Assembly (NCBI GenBank): GCA_021784715.1
Contig: JAJYHP010000188.1
Span: 1-7,521 of the forward strand
Source: a bacterium
GTDB lineage: Bacteria; Eremiobacterota; Eremiobacteria; Baltobacterales; Baltobacteraceae
DNA length: 7,521 nucleotides
Reading direction: 5' to 3'
A program made the position numbers and the translations under genes. Under the pieces are notes generated by a model that worked only from the letters and a program-made list of their open reading frames with translations, was not told the DNA's origin and made no database searches. Below are positions 5,402 to 7,521 of this stretch, piece after piece (position 1 is the first letter of the stretch; each line of letters begins with the position of its first letter).

Positions 5402-7521
5402 GACGAGAATGCCGTCGGCGGTGCCGCAATCGTCCTCGCGAACGATGACGTCTTGCGCGACGTCGACGAGGCGGCGCGTGAGGTAGCCGGAGTCGGCGGT
5501 ACGGAGCGCCGTATCGGCGAGCCCCTTACGAGCGCCGTGCGTCGAGATGAAGTACTCGAACATCGTCAAGCCTTCTTTGAGCGACGCCTTCACCGGGATT
5601 TCGAGAATCTCGCCGCTCGGATCGGACATCAGTCCGCGCATACCGCCGAGCTGCTTGACCTGTGCGATCGAACCGCGAGCGCCCGAGGTCGCCATCATGA
5701 AGACCGGGTTGAGCGGCTCCTGCGCCTTCTGCATGGCTTGCGTGACGTCTTCGGAGGCCTTCGACCAGATCTCGATCGTCTTGTTGTACTGCTCCGACTG
5801 GCGGATGAAGCCTTGCTCGTAGAAGCGATGCAATTCGTCGACTTCGCTCTGCGCTTTTTCGATGATCGCATGCTTGGCTTGAGGAACGACGATATCGCTC
5901 ACCGAGACCGAGGTGCCCGAACGCGTTGCGTACCGGAACCCAAGCTCTTTGACCGAGTCGAGGAACATTGCGGTCTCTGCATTTCCGTAGTTCCGGTAGC
6001 AGAGCGTGATGAGCTTCTTGAGCGCACTCTTATCGATGATCTGGTTGACGAACGCGTGGTTCCAATGTTTGGGGAACGAGCTATTGAAGATCACGCGCCC
6101 CGCGGTCGTTTTGATCAACTCGCCGTTAAAGCGCACGTAGATCCACTCCTGGAGCTTCACCGCATGGCTTTCGTACGCGAGCATGACTTCGTTAAAGCTC
6201 GAGAACGTCGGCAGCGAGCCCGGAGCATCGGCCGTGGGAGCGTTCTTCTTCGTCGGCCGATCGCTGATATCGAAGTTTTCGGTAATCTCGCCGCGCGCCG
6301 GGCCCTTATATTCATCGCGTTGGAACGTGATGTAGTAAAGGCCCAACACCATATCTTGCGTCGGAATCGAGACGGCGTTTCCGTACGCCGGCAGCAAGGT
6401 ATTGTTCGAGGAAAGCATGAGGATCCGCGCTTCGGCTTGCGCGCCCGCTGAAAGCGGAAGATGGACCGCCATCTGGTCGCCGTCGAAATCGGCGTTGTAC
6501 GGCGTACAGACCAACGGATGCAAATGGATCGCCTTGCCCTCGACGAGAACCGGCTCGAAGGCCTGAATACCGAGACGGTGGAGCGTCGGGGCGCGGTTGA
6601 GCAGCACCGGATGCTCCTTGATGATCTCTTCGAGAACGTCCCACACCTCGGGCTTCACGCGCTCGACCATGCGCTTCGCGCTCTTGATGTTATGCGCGAG
6701 CTGCCGGTCCACGAGCTTCTTCATCACGAACGGCTTGAAGAGCTCGAGGGCCATCTCTTTGGGGAGACCGCACTGGTGGAGTTTCAGCGTCGGGCCGACC
6801 ACGATCACCGAACGGCCGGAGTAATCGACGCGCTTTCCGAGTAGGTTCTGGCGGAAACGCCCCTGTTTGCCTTTGAGAATATCGGAGAGCGATTTCAACG
6901 GGCGATTGTTGGGGCCCGTCACCGGGCGACCGCGACGGCCGTTGTCGATCAGCGCATCGACCGCTTCTTGCAGCATGCGCTTTTCGTTCTTGATGATGAT
7001 CTCCGGCGCGTTGAGATCGAGCAAACGCTTGAGGCGATTGTTGCGATTGATGACGCGGCGATAGAGATCGTTGAGATCGGAGGTGGCGAATCGGCCGCCG
7101 TCGAGCTGCACCATCGGGCGCAGTTCGGGCGCGATGACCGGAACCGCTTCGAGTACCATCCACTCCGGTTTATTGCCCGAGGTGATGAGCGCTTCGACGA
7201 TCTCCAAACGCTTGATCGTCTTGAGATGCTTCTGGCTGACGGTATCTTTGCCGGCGCGCGTGCGGCGCGAGCCGTTCGGGCCGCCGTCGAGTTCGGAGCG
7301 CAGTTCGTCGCGAACCTTCTGGAGGTTGAGATCCTTCAGGAGCTCCCGAATCGCTTCGGCGCCCATCCCCGCCTTGAACTGCACGCGACCGCGATCGTCT
7401 TTATGCTTGTCGGAGAGTTCGCGATACTTCTGCTCGGAGAGCACCTCGCGTTTTTGCAACGGCGTATTGCCGGGATCGATCACGACCCACGCGGCAAAAT
7501 AGATCACCTTCTCCAGCTGCC
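5399..7521 (-). CDS. rpoC: RNA polymerase beta-prime subunit, N-terminal and catalytic part (5' end outside window, ends at TAA)
   Basis: Catalytic core of transcription, partner of RpoB, RpoA and sigma. The frame is open at the window edge ([17 protein letters not shown]), so the GTG at 7507 is an internal Val codon. Roughly the first 110 residues, including the N-terminal zinc finger, lie outside. Visible blocks are the lid/rudder/zipper region ([40 protein letters not shown]), [18 protein letters not shown], the active-site NADFDGD with three Mg-binding Asp residues (6496..6476), the funnel and F-loop region, and the bridge helix ([20 protein letters not shown]) followed by VREDDCGT, whose Cys (5428..5426) is the first ligand of the second zinc site. 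The frame then meets TAA 5401..5399 directly after ADGILV. The sequence is otherwise intact and well conserved. This break is not at the cyanobacterial rpoC1/rpoC2 junction, which lies farther upstream. Confidence 0.95.
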   Translation of the reverse strand, partial: QLEKVIYFAAWVVIDPGNTPLQKREVLSEQKYRELSDKHKDDRGRVQFKAGMGAEAIRELLKDLNLQKVRDELRSELDGGPNGSRRTRAGKDTVSQKHLKTIKRLEIVEALITSGNKPEWMVLEAVPVIAPELRPMVQLDGGRFATSDLNDLYRRVINRNNRLKRLLDLNAPEIIIKNEKRMLQEAVDALIDNGRRGRPVTGPNNRPLKSLSDILKGKQGRFRQNLLGKRVDYSGRSVIVVGPTLKLHQCGLPKEMALELFKPFVMKKLVDRQLAHNIKSAKRMVERVKPEVWDVLEEIIKEHPVLLNRAPTLHRLGIQAFEPVLVEGKAIHLHPLVCTPYNADFDGDQMAVHLPLSAGAQAEARILMLSSNNTLLPAYGNAVSIPTQDMVLGLYYITFQRDEYKGPARGEITENFDISDRPTKKNAPTADAPGSLPTFSSFNEVMLAYESHAVKLQEWIYVRFNGELIKTTAGRVIFNSSFPKHWNHAFVNQIIDKSALKKLITLCYRNYGNAETAMFLDSVKELGFRYATRSGTSVSVSDIVVPQAKHAIIEKAQSEVDELHRFYEQGFIRQSEQYNKTIEIWSKASEDVTQAMQKAQEPLNPVFMMATSGARGSIAQVKQLGGMRGLMSDPSGEILEIPVKASLKEGLTMFEYFISTHGARKGLADTALRTADSGYLTRRLVDVAQDVIVREDDCGTADGILV

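Noticed and set aside
4103..6451. Long plus-strand open frames (4103..5086 and 5111..6451)
   Set aside because: Both lie opposite conserved rpoC sequence and have unlikely Arg/Asp-rich composition; shadows.
1..7521. CRISPR array, tRNA/rRNA genes, insertion sequences
   Set aside because: No repeated spacer pattern, no cloverleaf or rRNA-like sequence, and no transposase or terminal inverted repeats were seen.

Overview
The window is GC-rich bacterial chromosome in which every convincing gene reads on the minus strand. From right to left these are: rpoC (7521 to 4043, N-terminus outside the window); a hairpin terminator; an unrecognised 179-aa protein; a small antibiotic-monooxygenase-like (ABM/dimeric ferredoxin-like) protein; an AhpE/Bcp-type peroxiredoxin; an unrecognised 146-aa protein; and an OmpR-family response regulator overlapping its sensor histidine kinase, which runs off the left edge. 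The organism cannot be fixed from the sequence. Codon use and gene style suit a high-GC environmental lineage with a Bacillus-like RpoC that lacks the large trigger-loop insertion of Proteobacteria. A lineage such as Eremiobacterota is possible, but that is only a guess.

The main discovery is the peroxiredoxin. Read normally, it looks like a 103-aa fragment starting at 2806. The same frame is open upstream to an ATG at 2995 and gives a complete 166-aa AhpE-like protein, interrupted only by one TGA at 2818..2816. That TGA sits exactly where the peroxidatic cysteine belongs (P-x3-T-x2-[TGA]). The rest of the protein has no cysteine. A GC-rich hairpin begins 14 nt after the TGA; its 6-nt apical loop begins 28 nt after the TGA and carries G at its second position, which is the geometry of a bacterial SECIS. 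The natural reading is a selenocysteine peroxiredoxin that a conventional gene caller would truncate.

A second in-frame stop, TAA at 5401..5399, splits rpoC between the bridge helix and the trigger loop, with conserved RpoC sequence continuing in the same frame straight after it. This is either a sequence error or lesion, or a true split of beta-prime at a place roughly like the archaeal A'/A'' junction. It has no hallmark of recoding.

Two inverted repeats with identical arms and spacing (TGCCA-N6-TGGCA) lie 23-24 bp upstream of the start codons of the two unrecognised genes, suggesting one shared dimeric regulator. The downstream genes form a tight co-directional series (gaps 18, 56, 62 and about 16-25 bp, then a 4-bp ATGA overlap), so the peroxiredoxin, ABM protein and two-component system may be partly co-transcribed. 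All other long open frames, including the plus-strand ones opposite rpoC and the kinase, look like GC-rich antisense shadows.
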